This document shows positions 47,265-55,571 of a DNA stretch of 64,000 nt, piece after piece. Source of the DNA: UBA7330 sp965243485 (GTDB lineage Bacteria; Bacteroidota; Bacteroidia; Cytophagales; Cyclobacteriaceae); NCBI GenBank assembly GCA_965243485.1, contig CBDEVP010000001.1, forward strand, positions 5,394,001 through 5,458,000. Reading direction: 5' to 3'. The position numbers and the translations under genes were made by a program. Position 1 is the first letter of the stretch, and each line of letters begins with the position of its first letter. Under the pieces are notes generated by a model. That model made no database searches. It saw only the letters and a list, made by a program, of their open reading frames with translations, and was not told the DNA's origin.

Positions 47265-48143
47265 ATGTCGAATACAGGACTGATCATTGAAGAAAGAGCC
47301 AGGGATATCGGGGATTTCCTGGTGGGGAGATTGCTGCCATTCAGAAAGAAAAGGATGGTAGGACCGTTCATATTTGTGGACCACATGGGCCCGGCAACCA
47401 TCAGGCCCGGATCTTATTTCGACATCGGGCAGCATCCTCACATTGGCTTGTCCACCCTCACTTATCTTTTCGAAGGAGAGATCATGCACCGGGATACGCT
47501 GGGTACCGAGCAAAGGGTGACAGCGGGATCGGTGGGATGGATGACCGCGGGGAAAGGGATTGTCCATACAGAACGAACCCCCGATGATCTGAGAGATGGA
47601 CGGTCATTCGATATACACGGATTCCAGATCTGGGTGGCGCTACCGAAGGACAAAGAGCAAATGGACCCTCAGTTTTCCTATATAGAAGCCAAAGACCTCC
47701 CCTCCTGGACCGATAACGGTAGCTCCTTCAAGCTGATTGCCGGAAAGGGATTCGGGAGGCAGTCTCCTGTTCCTGTTTTCTCCGATCTATTTCTACTGGA
47801 AATCAATGTGGGAAGGGACAGTCAGTTTGACATCAAAGACAATCTTAAAGGCGAGGTTGGTATCTGCGTGGTGACAGGCTCCATCAATGCTTGTGACCAG
47901 GTCATTGAAAAGGGATCATTGCTGGTGTCCAAAGAAGAAGATACCTGTAAACTAAAAGTCAGCGAAGGCTCAAAGCTCCTGATCTTTGGTGGGCAGCCCT
48001 TTGAGGAGGAACGTTTCATCGACTGGAATTTTGTAGCCTCTGACAAAGAACTCCTCAAAGCCGCAAAACAAAACTGGCAGGACAAAAAGTTTGAGATGGT
48101 ACCGGGAGAAACGGGATATATCCCGTTGCCGGTTCCGGTTTGA
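47265..48143 (+). CDS. Pirin family protein
   Basis: This 292-residue cytoplasmic protein is the only supported plus-strand gene. It has two cupin domains. The N-terminal one carries the pirin metal site: GQHPHIGLSTLTYLFEGE (His56, His58) and GKGIVHTERTP (His near 101, Glu near 103). The second cupin has LFLLEINVGRD and KLLIFGGQPFEE. Pirins bind iron and are described as quercetinase-like or redox-linked regulators; the role here is unknown. It is convergent with susD at a shared terminator and divergent from MFS, so it seems to be an insertion between the SusCD operon and its enzymes. Confidence 0.94.
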   Translation: MSNTGLIIEERARDIGDFLVGRLLPFRKKRMVGPFIFVDHMGPATIRPGSYFDIGQHPHIGLSTLTYLFEGEIMHRDTLGTEQRVTAGSVGWMTAGKGIVHTERTPDDLRDGRSFDIHGFQIWVALPKDKEQMDPQFSYIEAKDLPSWTDNGSSFKLIAGKGFGRQSPVPVFSDLFLLEINVGRDSQFDIKDNLKGEVGICVVTGSINACDQVIEKGSLLVSKEEDTCKLKVSEGSKLLIFGGQPFEEERFIDWNFVASDKELLKAAKQNWQDKKFEMVPGETGYIPLPVPV

Positions 48144-48172
48144 TGCTCCAATAAGTTTTAGGACAATAATGA

Positions 48173-48206
48173 AAAAGGGCGGGACCCGATAAGACCCCGC
48201 CCTTTT
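48173..48206. terminator. Bidirectional terminator between pirin and second susD
   Basis: A perfect 11-bp stem (AAAAGGGCGGG at 48173-48183 with CCCGCCCTTTT at 48196-48206) surrounds a 12-nt loop. It is A-rich on one side and T-rich on the other, so it can act on both strands. It lies 30 bp after pirin and 25 bp after the susD end, between two convergent genes. Confidence 0.87.
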
Positions 48207-48230
48207 GTTGTTCTTTTACTTTTCTAATTT

Positions 48231-49973
48231 CTAATAACCCTCATTCTGAACTAGAAATCCGGGTAGATTTGATGCACCGTCGATGGCTCTTTGTGGAATA
48301 GGAAACAACCTTTTGGTCACATCAGAGTCGGTTTTTTCTACCCAGGCATCTTCATACTTTCCAAAGCGAATCTGATCGCCTCTTCGGAATCCTTCCCAGT
48401 AAAGTTCGAAACCACGCTCACGGAACATGATATCCAGATCAATGGCAGTCAGCTCAGCAGGAGTCTGTGCAGGCCTGGCATTTCTGGATGTTCTCACAGT
48501 GTTTACATCTGCCAGTGCACCCGGAGCATCTCCATTTCTCAATTTGGCCTCAGCCCGCATCAGATAGATCTCAGCCAGACGCATCATCACCAGATCCACG
48601 CTGCTGAAGTTATTACCATTCGGAGATGTACGGCTAAATTGGTACTTAGAAACCCGGTAGCCTGTGTTATGAAGACGTCCGTCATTGGTGAAATCAACAA
48701 CTTCTGTGTGGTTGACATATCCCGTTGGATTGTTACCCTTGGTCTGTTCCACCGGATAGATCCTTGTGGTACCATCACCACAGGTGAGGAATTGTCCATC
48801 ATCACCTTTTCTGGGGCCCCATTGAACACCTCGTAGAATGCCTCTGTCCATTTCAAACTCCAAAGCAGGGACACAATAGTAGTGATCCTGATCATTTTCC
48901 GGTGTCAGGCCCGTTAGGTCCTGAAGTCCGGCGGGCACCATGGTGTTCATCTGATAAAACCTGGCATCCACATCTGCAGGATCGTCGGGACCGTATGCAT
49001 CCACCCAGGTCTGGTAGAAGTCGGAAGTGATTGCCGGACCATCGGTACCATCTGCGCTAGGGTATTCAGGTCTGGGAAACATGGAACCTGCAATTGACCA
49101 GTAGGCCCATCGGCTATGCTCTCTTCTGAGCACCCCGCGTTGATCAAGCGCAAAAATCAACTCAGGATTGCTATTGTTATCATCATTGAAAAGGGCAAAA
49201 TATTCAGGTGACAAAGTGTAATCTCCTGAATTGATGATGTTGTTGGTGTATTCAATGACCTTGTCCATATCCGCCTGCGTAAAGTTCGGCGTGCCATACG
49301 GATCACGGTAAACAGCAGCATTGAGATGTAATCTGGCAAGAAAACCCCACACAGCTCCCTGGGTAAGTCGGCCGGGTCCTTTGTCAGTATTAATTACATC
49401 AACAACAGAAAGAAGATCATTCTGAATGTAGTCTATGGCATCCTGTCTTCTCAGCAGCACAGAAGTTTCATCCGTACTTTCCTTCTGAAAGGCAATGCCC
49501 CAGCTATCCAGTGCCAGCATATTCAGATAAGCCCTCAAAGCAATCATTTCATATAAGGCGCCCGAAGCCTCTGTATTTCCAGCTTCCGATAATGGTCTAA
49601 GGGCTTCTATCGCAGCGATCGTCCTGGATAAATTTTTAGTGAGCTCATTCCACGAATCAGTCACCAGATCATTACCCGAAGTGATCGTATGCTGATGTAC
49701 CGCCATGAATTTACCACCATCGAACCAGTCGGTACCGCCACGGTAGGGCAGGATGGCTTCGTCAGCCGCAAGAAGCTGCAATCCGTAATAGTTGGTATGT
49801 CTCCAGGTCCATGAGATCTGACCATAAGCGGGGGCAATCGCTCCGCTGATCGCTTCTGCATTACCGGGACCAGTTAAAGATTCGTCAAGGACATCTTCTT
49901 CCAGGTCAGTACAACCTACTATTGAAAGAAAAAAGATGCTTACCAGTATTTTATTTAGAATTTGATTTTTCAT
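48231..49973 (-). CDS. susD: SusD/RagB-like glycan-binding lipoprotein (second PUL)
   Basis: The start is set at the ATG at 49973 (the frame opens at 49994), giving lipobox IVGC (Cys21) and 580 residues. SusD-type features include EMIALRAYLNMLALDSWG near 165, LVMMRLAEIYLMRAEAKLRNG near 475, the RERGFELYWEGFRRGDQIRFGK stretch near 525 and a FPIPQRAIDGASNLPG tail. It is the outer-membrane partner of the susC 77 bp upstream and differs clearly from the SusD at 11634-13313, so the two PULs probably bind different ligands. It is followed by the bidirectional terminator. Confidence 0.96.
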   Translation of the reverse strand: MKNQILNKILVSIFFLSIVGCTDLEEDVLDESLTGPGNAEAISGAIAPAYGQISWTWRHTNYYGLQLLAADEAILPYRGGTDWFDGGKFMAVHQHTITSGNDLVTDSWNELTKNLSRTIAAIEALRPLSEAGNTEASGALYEMIALRAYLNMLALDSWGIAFQKESTDETSVLLRRQDAIDYIQNDLLSVVDVINTDKGPGRLTQGAVWGFLARLHLNAAVYRDPYGTPNFTQADMDKVIEYTNNIINSGDYTLSPEYFALFNDDNNSNPELIFALDQRGVLRREHSRWAYWSIAGSMFPRPEYPSADGTDGPAITSDFYQTWVDAYGPDDPADVDARFYQMNTMVPAGLQDLTGLTPENDQDHYYCVPALEFEMDRGILRGVQWGPRKGDDGQFLTCGDGTTRIYPVEQTKGNNPTGYVNHTEVVDFTNDGRLHNTGYRVSKYQFSRTSPNGNNFSSVDLVMMRLAEIYLMRAEAKLRNGDAPGALADVNTVRTSRNARPAQTPAELTAIDLDIMFRERGFELYWEGFRRGDQIRFGKYEDAWVEKTDSDVTKRLFPIPQRAIDGASNLPGFLVQNEGY

Positions 49974-50050
49974 TTTTTTAGATTTTACTAACAAATTGAA
50001 AGTCTCGCAAAACCACGTAGGTTTGGAGCCACTCTTTCATATCTGATTTG

Positions 50051-53000
50051 TTAAAATGATACATTTAATCCCAGCAGAATGGTTCTTGCTCTTGGATAGG
50101 TAAACCTGTCTATACCAAAAGTCTGAACACCATTGATAGCACTTCCGGTATTCACCTCCGGATCATAACCAGTGTATTGCGTGATCGTAAACAGATTTTG
50201 ACCTGTCAGGGAGACACGGATCATGTTTATTCCGTTGAGACCCAGATCAGCCGGCGACAACGAATAGGACAATGTTGCATTGTTCAATCTCAGGAAGTCA
50301 CCATCCTCCAGGTAGCGGGTAGATACTTCATTGGAGTTTGAAATGATCTCCTCAGGATATTGCACCGCAAAATCTGTAGTGTTGAAATTCGATGCCAGGT
50401 TCCCTTTGTTGAAGATGGACATGGCGGTGTGGTTGAAGATCTTATTCCCGGCCACTCCATTAAAATTCAGACTCAGATCAAATCCTTTGTACTGTGTATT
50501 CAGGTAAAAACCATAAAGTACATTAGGCAAAGCAGTACCCACCACTGCCCGGTCATTCTCAAGATTCTGGCCGTCAGGCACCACATCTTCAAACTGGTTC
50601 AATCCATCATTTCCGATGCCTTCGAATATTTTCATATAGAAAGCTCCGATGGGCTCACCATTGATATAACCATTGATGGTTGCACCTGTCTGGCCAGCAC
50701 CCTGGGCAGCCCCACTTGTCAACACTGCAAAAGGTGAATTGATCACTTCATTGTTGATAAATGAAATGTTACCCCCGACATTGAACTGAAATTCATTTCT
50801 CGGATTACTTTTATAATCAAGATTTAACTCAACACCTGAATTTTTGATCTGCATGTCCGGGATGTTTGTCCAGTAAGTAGGGGTCGGCTGGATAGGATCG
50901 GCCGGCACGACTTCAAGGAGAATATTTTCAGACACCTTGTTGAAATAATCAATGGTACCGGTCAACCTGAAATCAAACAGGGAAAAATCAAGTCCGATGT
51001 CTGTTTGAGTGGATACTTCCCACTGCAAATCGGGATTGGCAAGACGGGTAAATATGATCCCGTAGGGATAGTCATCAAGTGTAGTGGCGTTTGGATCCAG
51101 GGGATAGGTATCATTTTCAGTCTTGCTTTCAGTATAACTTTCCCTGGTAATCTTTGACGGAATTTCCTGATTACCCGTTTGTCCCCAGCTGGCTCTCAGC
51201 TTCAGGTTGTCGACCAAACCACCTGAGAAAAATGATTCCTGTGTGATATTCCAACCAGCGGCAAAAGATGGAAAATATCCGTATCTGTTGTTTTTACCAA
51301 ACTTGGATGATCCATCTCCACGCATGGTTGCAGTAAGCAAATACCTGCTTTCGTAGCTGTAATCCAATCTACCAAAAAACGATTGAAGTTCGTTTTCAAT
51401 AGCAAACGTCGACATGGTTGTCGGTTGCTCGGTCGTGCTGATCTGATCCTGATAGATAGGTTCCACATCATTGTCAGCAAAACCAGTTAGTGCAAATGAC
51501 TTTTGATGCTCAAAGGTCCTCTGGTAAGAATGGCCAGCTAACAAATTGATTGAGTGAGACCCGGAAGATAGATTATAAGTCAGTGTATTTTCTACCAGAC
51601 TGTTTTCATTTCGCTTGGCTATGGATGTGAGAGATCCAAGTTCTGAACCCTCAAGCAAAGCGTACGGTTCATACTGAATGTCCCTGGTGGTGGTAGAATA
51701 ATCCACACCCAGATTCAGCTTATAGGTAAGGCCCGGAATGATTTCCAATGAAGGAGTTACGTTCGCTAAGATCCTGTTGTTGACAGCTTCGTCTTTAAAG
51801 ATGTCATATCGTACAAGGGGATTCAGCATATCTTCCAGTTGGGTAGGCTCTCCGTTGGTGGTCACGGGAATGGTAGGATTCAGTTGCAGCATATCCACCA
51901 CAATAGACCCCATATCCGGCCTCAGGTTTTTTGTTTGAGCCCCCGTGAAATTATAAGCTACTTTCAGACGACCGTTGAATGCTTCCTGATTCAGGTTTAG
52001 TCTGGCTGAGTATCGCTCAAGGTTGCTGTTCTTAAGGATACCCTCCTGATCCTGCACACCAACTGAGGCGAAGTAGGAGAAGCTTTCACTTGCAGCTCCG
52101 CTCATCGATAAGTTGATATTATGAGATCTGCCTGTCTGAGATAATTCATCCTGCCAATCTGTATTTCCACCCAGATCGTCTAAAGTCCCTCCGGCTACAG
52201 GCACCTGAGTTCTGAATTCACCAGGCGAGAATACATCAATTTTATTCGCCATGGAGGACCAGGCGGTGGAGGCAGAAAAGTTGACCTCCGTTTTACCGGT
52301 TTTGCCCTTTTTAGTAGTAATTACTATCACACCATTGGCAGCCCTCGATCCATACAGGGCACTGGCTGAAGCATCTTTCAAAACCTCAATACTTTCAATA
52401 TCCTGAGGATTAAGGAAGTTTAAAGGATTGCTGGCAACACCGGTAGAAGAGTTGTCAAGGACAAAGCCATCTACAACATAGAGTGGTGTTGTTCCTGACC
52501 GCAGACTACCCACACCCCGGATGATGATGTTTTGAGCAGCTCCTGGTTCACCGCTGGACGAGGTCACATTGACACCTGCTACCTTTCCCTGCAACAACTC
52601 ACCAGGATTGACGACTACACCTTTATTAAAATCCTCTTCTTTCACTGAAGCGATCGAACCGGTCACATCAGATTTCTTCTGAACACCATAAGCCACTACA
52701 ACGACCTCATTCAGCTCAGAAAGGTCTTCCTGCAACGAAATGGAAAAAGTTGATTGATTGCCAATTTCAATTTCCTGGGTCTGAAATCCAACAAAAGAAA
52801 TCACCAAAGTAGTAGCATCATCCGGTACAGTCAACCTCCAGTTTCCATCAATATCCGTAATGGTCCCGATGGAAGTACCTTTTAGAGTGACTGAGGCGCC
52901 TATCAATGGTTCACCTGAGTCTTCACTGGTGATCTTCCCCTGAATATCACGGTCCACTGAGTCATTGATGATTTCTGTGACCGCATCATTATCACTTTCT

Positions 53001-53368
53001 GTGGCTTTGATGAAAATATTATTATTGACCCGTCGAAAAGACAGGCCTGACTGTTCAGAGATGGTCTTTAGGAGATCTCCCAGTATAAATTCCCCGGCCT
53101 CCAGCTTGATGGTAAAGGAGGAATTCGTCATCAACTCCTGGTCAATGTACGAGAATTGAAAGTCAGTTTCCTTCTCAATTCTACTTAAAACCTTATCCAG
53201 TCTTGTTGGGTTTTTCAGGTCAAGAGAAACCTGAATTTCATTAACGCTTCTGTTTTGAGCTCTGGAATCCACTGCTAAGGCAAGCGAGTAGATAGAGAGC
53301 TGAAGAATAATGCCATAAATGCACAATTTTGACATTTTAAGTAGTAATTTTCGTAGTTTTAACTCCAT
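50051..53368 (-). CDS. susC: SusC-like TonB-dependent transporter with STN signalling domain (second PUL)
   Basis: The 1105-residue protein has a long signal peptide (cleavage near SRAQ, residue 38). An STN domain (about 55-120, RIEKETDFQFSYIDQELM) comes first, then a carboxypeptidase-like domain (about 140-215, IQGKITSEDSGEPLIGASVTL). The plug (about 225-350, VLKDASASALYGSRAANGVIV) and barrel end in LGLNVSF. It imports oligosaccharide through the outer membrane with TonB. The STN domain and the FecR and sigma genes upstream make it a trans-envelope signalling receptor. Its start and leader resemble those of the first susC. Confidence 0.97.
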   Translation of the reverse strand: MELKLRKLLLKMSKLCIYGIILQLSIYSLALAVDSRAQNRSVNEIQVSLDLKNPTRLDKVLSRIEKETDFQFSYIDQELMTNSSFTIKLEAGEFILGDLLKTISEQSGLSFRRVNNNIFIKATESDNDAVTEIINDSVDRDIQGKITSEDSGEPLIGASVTLKGTSIGTITDIDGNWRLTVPDDATTLVISFVGFQTQEIEIGNQSTFSISLQEDLSELNEVVVVAYGVQKKSDVTGSIASVKEEDFNKGVVVNPGELLQGKVAGVNVTSSSGEPGAAQNIIIRGVGSLRSGTTPLYVVDGFVLDNSSTGVASNPLNFLNPQDIESIEVLKDASASALYGSRAANGVIVITTKKGKTGKTEVNFSASTAWSSMANKIDVFSPGEFRTQVPVAGGTLDDLGGNTDWQDELSQTGRSHNINLSMSGAASESFSYFASVGVQDQEGILKNSNLERYSARLNLNQEAFNGRLKVAYNFTGAQTKNLRPDMGSIVVDMLQLNPTIPVTTNGEPTQLEDMLNPLVRYDIFKDEAVNNRILANVTPSLEIIPGLTYKLNLGVDYSTTTRDIQYEPYALLEGSELGSLTSIAKRNENSLVENTLTYNLSSGSHSINLLAGHSYQRTFEHQKSFALTGFADNDVEPIYQDQISTTEQPTTMSTFAIENELQSFFGRLDYSYESRYLLTATMRGDGSSKFGKNNRYGYFPSFAAGWNITQESFFSGGLVDNLKLRASWGQTGNQEIPSKITRESYTESKTENDTYPLDPNATTLDDYPYGIIFTRLANPDLQWEVSTQTDIGLDFSLFDFRLTGTIDYFNKVSENILLEVVPADPIQPTPTYWTNIPDMQIKNSGVELNLDYKSNPRNEFQFNVGGNISFINNEVINSPFAVLTSGAAQGAGQTGATINGYINGEPIGAFYMKIFEGIGNDGLNQFEDVVPDGQNLENDRAVVGTALPNVLYGFYLNTQYKGFDLSLNFNGVAGNKIFNHTAMSIFNKGNLASNFNTTDFAVQYPEEIISNSNEVSTRYLEDGDFLRLNNATLSYSLSPADLGLNGINMIRVSLTGQNLFTITQYTGYDPEVNTGSAINGVQTFGIDRFTYPRARTILLGLNVSF

Positions 53369-53397
53369 AAAAATTTGGTTTTTGGTAATTAATTATC
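53369..53397 (-). promoter_or_regulatory. Conserved susC leader element, copy 2
   Basis: GATAATTAATTACCAAAAACC plus an AAATTTTT run ends at the susC start. It differs from copy 1 (16746-16774) at only a few bases although the flanking upstream DNA diverges. The same caution applies: it could be a shared promoter/transcript start, a translation-enhancing leader, or a remnant of common descent. Confidence 0.5.
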
Positions 53398-53535
53398 AAA
53401 GACTTAGGCCCACAGACCTGGCACATTTTAGCCGATGAACAGGGATGTGGGTTCTTTATTATTTTCCAATGATATTCTAATCTGTTCTTTACTAAATCAT
53501 GTGATTATCAATTAATTGTTATCATTCAATTGTCC

Positions 53536-54537
53536 TTAATCTATGGTATTGAGTGTCACCTGATTACCTTCAATTTTATAATTGAACTTGTAGACGAATG
53601 ACAACCCTTTCAATACCTGGTGAAGGGTAGAATCTTCAAATTGGCCCGAAAAAGTGCCTATCTTTTCAAAGTCTCCATTTACCACAATGCTTACTCCATA
53701 CCACCTTTCCAATTCGGTAATGATTTCCGGGAATGGCTTGTTCTTGAAATAAATGATCCTGTCCTTCCACCCGAAGGCCTGTAATCCATCTACCTTCTCA
53801 ATGATCAGCTTTTTATCCACTTCGGAGTAAGTGGCCATTTGATCGGGCGTTAGCATTGCCTGCTCCCCAGTGGCACTGGTAAAGGATACTTTGCCGGATG
53901 CTACTGTTACACAGGAGCTCCTTTCGTCCTCATACGAGCGCACATTAAATGAAGTACCTAAAACGCGCACCTCATCTTCCTTGAACTTTACAATAAAAGG
54001 TTTGTCAGGGTCATGGGTCACCTCAAAAAAGCCTTCACCGGCAAGTCTCACCTCCCTGTTCTTACCCGTAAATTGATCCGGATAGATCAATATTGATCCT
54101 GCATTTAGAGTAACCGTAGTACCATCAGGTAACCTTGTAATCAATTTGCTCCCATACGGTACTTCGTTCTCCACCAATTCAATACTGACAGCTTTGTCTT
54201 CAAATTGTTGATTTGAAGAATATATGTAAGCAAGGGTAGTAGCTGTAAGGATTAACAGAACCGAAGCGGCAATTTTAAAATATAAGGAGGTGTTGGTCCT
54301 TTTCTCGTGATGCATGACCGGTCGTTCACTAATGTTGCCTCTGGATTTCAACTCCGACCAGATCAGCTCCTTCATCTTATCTGATTCATGGTCTCCAACC
54401 ATCGAATAAGCATGCAGCTTGTTCAATATGGTCTTATTCAGAGACTCCTTTTTAACCCATTCCTGGAGCTCTTCCCATTCCTCACGGCTTAGTTCTTTAT
54501 TTAAGTATTTGAATATTAACTCTTCCATAAGTGTCAT
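53536..54537 (-). CDS. FecR-family anti-sigma factor (second PUL)
   Basis: The ATG at 54537 is chosen (a GTG at 54558 and an ATG at 54528 are also possible), giving about 333 residues. A cytoplasmic N-terminal part (MTLMEELIFKYLNKELSREE) is followed by a single span (about 86-105, FKIAASVLLILTATTLAYIY). The periplasmic FecR domain has VPYGSKLITRLPDGTTVTLN and LAGEGFFEVTHDPDKPF, and a C-terminal DUF4974-like domain has PFPEIITELERWYGVSI. It links SusC (STN) outside to the sigma factor inside. It lies between the sigma gene (142 bp) and susC (167 bp). Confidence 0.95.
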   Translation of the reverse strand: MTLMEELIFKYLNKELSREEWEELQEWVKKESLNKTILNKLHAYSMVGDHESDKMKELIWSELKSRGNISERPVMHHEKRTNTSLYFKIAASVLLILTATTLAYIYSSNQQFEDKAVSIELVENEVPYGSKLITRLPDGTTVTLNAGSILIYPDQFTGKNREVRLAGEGFFEVTHDPDKPFIVKFKEDEVRVLGTSFNVRSYEDERSSCVTVASGKVSFTSATGEQAMLTPDQMATYSEVDKKLIIEKVDGLQAFGWKDRIIYFKNKPFPEIITELERWYGVSIVVNGDFEKIGTFSGQFEDSTLHQVLKGLSFVYKFNYKIEGNQVTLNTID

Positions 54538-54679
54538 TTGGGCTTCTGCCAAACTCACCTAAAGGAGTATATCAGGAAGAAAAAGGGAGGTAATCCTGAA
54601 AAATAATTATGACTGATCGTTAATTACCTGAATATCATTATTAATCCAGCAAGAAATCCTGTGATTAATTAAGGATTTC

Positions 54680-55309
54680 TCAGCTTAAGAATCCAATGAG
54701 GAAAATGACCTGGCCGATGAGCCTTATGTCAGGGTGCGTGTCACTTTCAGTATCCATATAATACCTGATGATCTCTGTCCGCAATTTGGTTTGTGTCCTT
54801 TTAAGCTGACTTTTGACAGTGGTGATGGAGATCCCCAGTTCTTTGGCTATCTCTCCTTGCTTTAACCCCTGTTCTTTCGCCATTCTAAAGATCAGCTGAC
54901 CCTGATCCGGAAGGTCATTGATCTTTGTATCCAGAAGATCTTTTAGCTCCTTTTCAAGAAGTAATTCTTCGGGATTTATGTACTCGATGGTTTCTATTAA
55001 GACATCGACATGATCTCCGGTGGTGCTTAACTTTTTTTCATGGGCAAGCGCATGGGTAGCTCTGTTTTTGACTGATACCAGCAGGTATATTTCCAGGTTT
55101 TCAATCTTGGAAAGATCTGTCTCATTCTTCCACAAGTGATAAAAAAAGTCAGAGACTACATCCTTTGCCATACTTTGGGAAGAACAAATGGCTCTCGCAT
55201 ATCCATAAAGCTTATCAAAGCATTTCCGGTAAATCGATTCAAACTTCTGCGAACGACTGGCAGCCGATTGGTTATAAGAATTTGTTATTTCGTATTTAGT
55301 TGAGGACAT
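54680..55309 (-). CDS. ECF RNA polymerase sigma factor, SusC/FecR-linked (second PUL)
   Basis: The 209-residue product starts at ATG 55309. Sigma region 2 spans about 22-95 (FESIYRKCFDKLYGYARAIC, DVVSDFFYHLWKNE). Region 4 spans about 125-185 (LPDQGQLIFRMAKEQGLKQG, then AKELGISITTVKSQLKRTQ). The C-terminus is hydrophobic (IRLIGQVIFLIGFLS), as in the first sigma factor. It should turn on the linked susC/susD genes on signal from FecR. The 262 bp upstream hold a possible terminator hairpin at 55437-55459. Confidence 0.94.
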   Translation of the reverse strand: MSSTKYEITNSYNQSAASRSQKFESIYRKCFDKLYGYARAICSSQSMAKDVVSDFFYHLWKNETDLSKIENLEIYLLVSVKNRATHALAHEKKLSTTGDHVDVLIETIEYINPEELLLEKELKDLLDTKINDLPDQGQLIFRMAKEQGLKQGEIAKELGISITTVKSQLKRTQTKLRTEIIRYYMDTESDTHPDIRLIGQVIFLIGFLS

Positions 55310-55436
55310 TTCTACGAAAGCTCCGGATAAGCAGCCTTATTTATACCCCAAATTAAAGGATTTACAATTAAATCAGTTAAAAGGGATGTGATTTAATATC
55401 GGCAATGAAACTTTCCGGGCAAGTTTGAAAGCAACG

Positions 55437-55459
55437 AGATCCTGGCTAGACCAGGATTT
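55437..55459. terminator. Possible transcription terminator hairpin after transketolase
   Basis: ATCCTGG (55439-55445) pairs with CCAGGAT (55451-55457) around a 5-nt loop, with two further weaker pairs. It lies 113 bp past the transketolase stop and lacks a clear U-run on the minus strand, so the call is weak. The rest of the 262-bp gap shows no gene. Confidence 0.3.
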
Positions 55460-55571
55460 CCGGCAAATCATCAAATAAATGGAAATCTATCCCATGGGAA
55501 ATTGAGTCGAATGTTGACCATTCAGAAAAATGAACATCATTCTTTCCAAAGAATTCCGGACCACTAACCGG

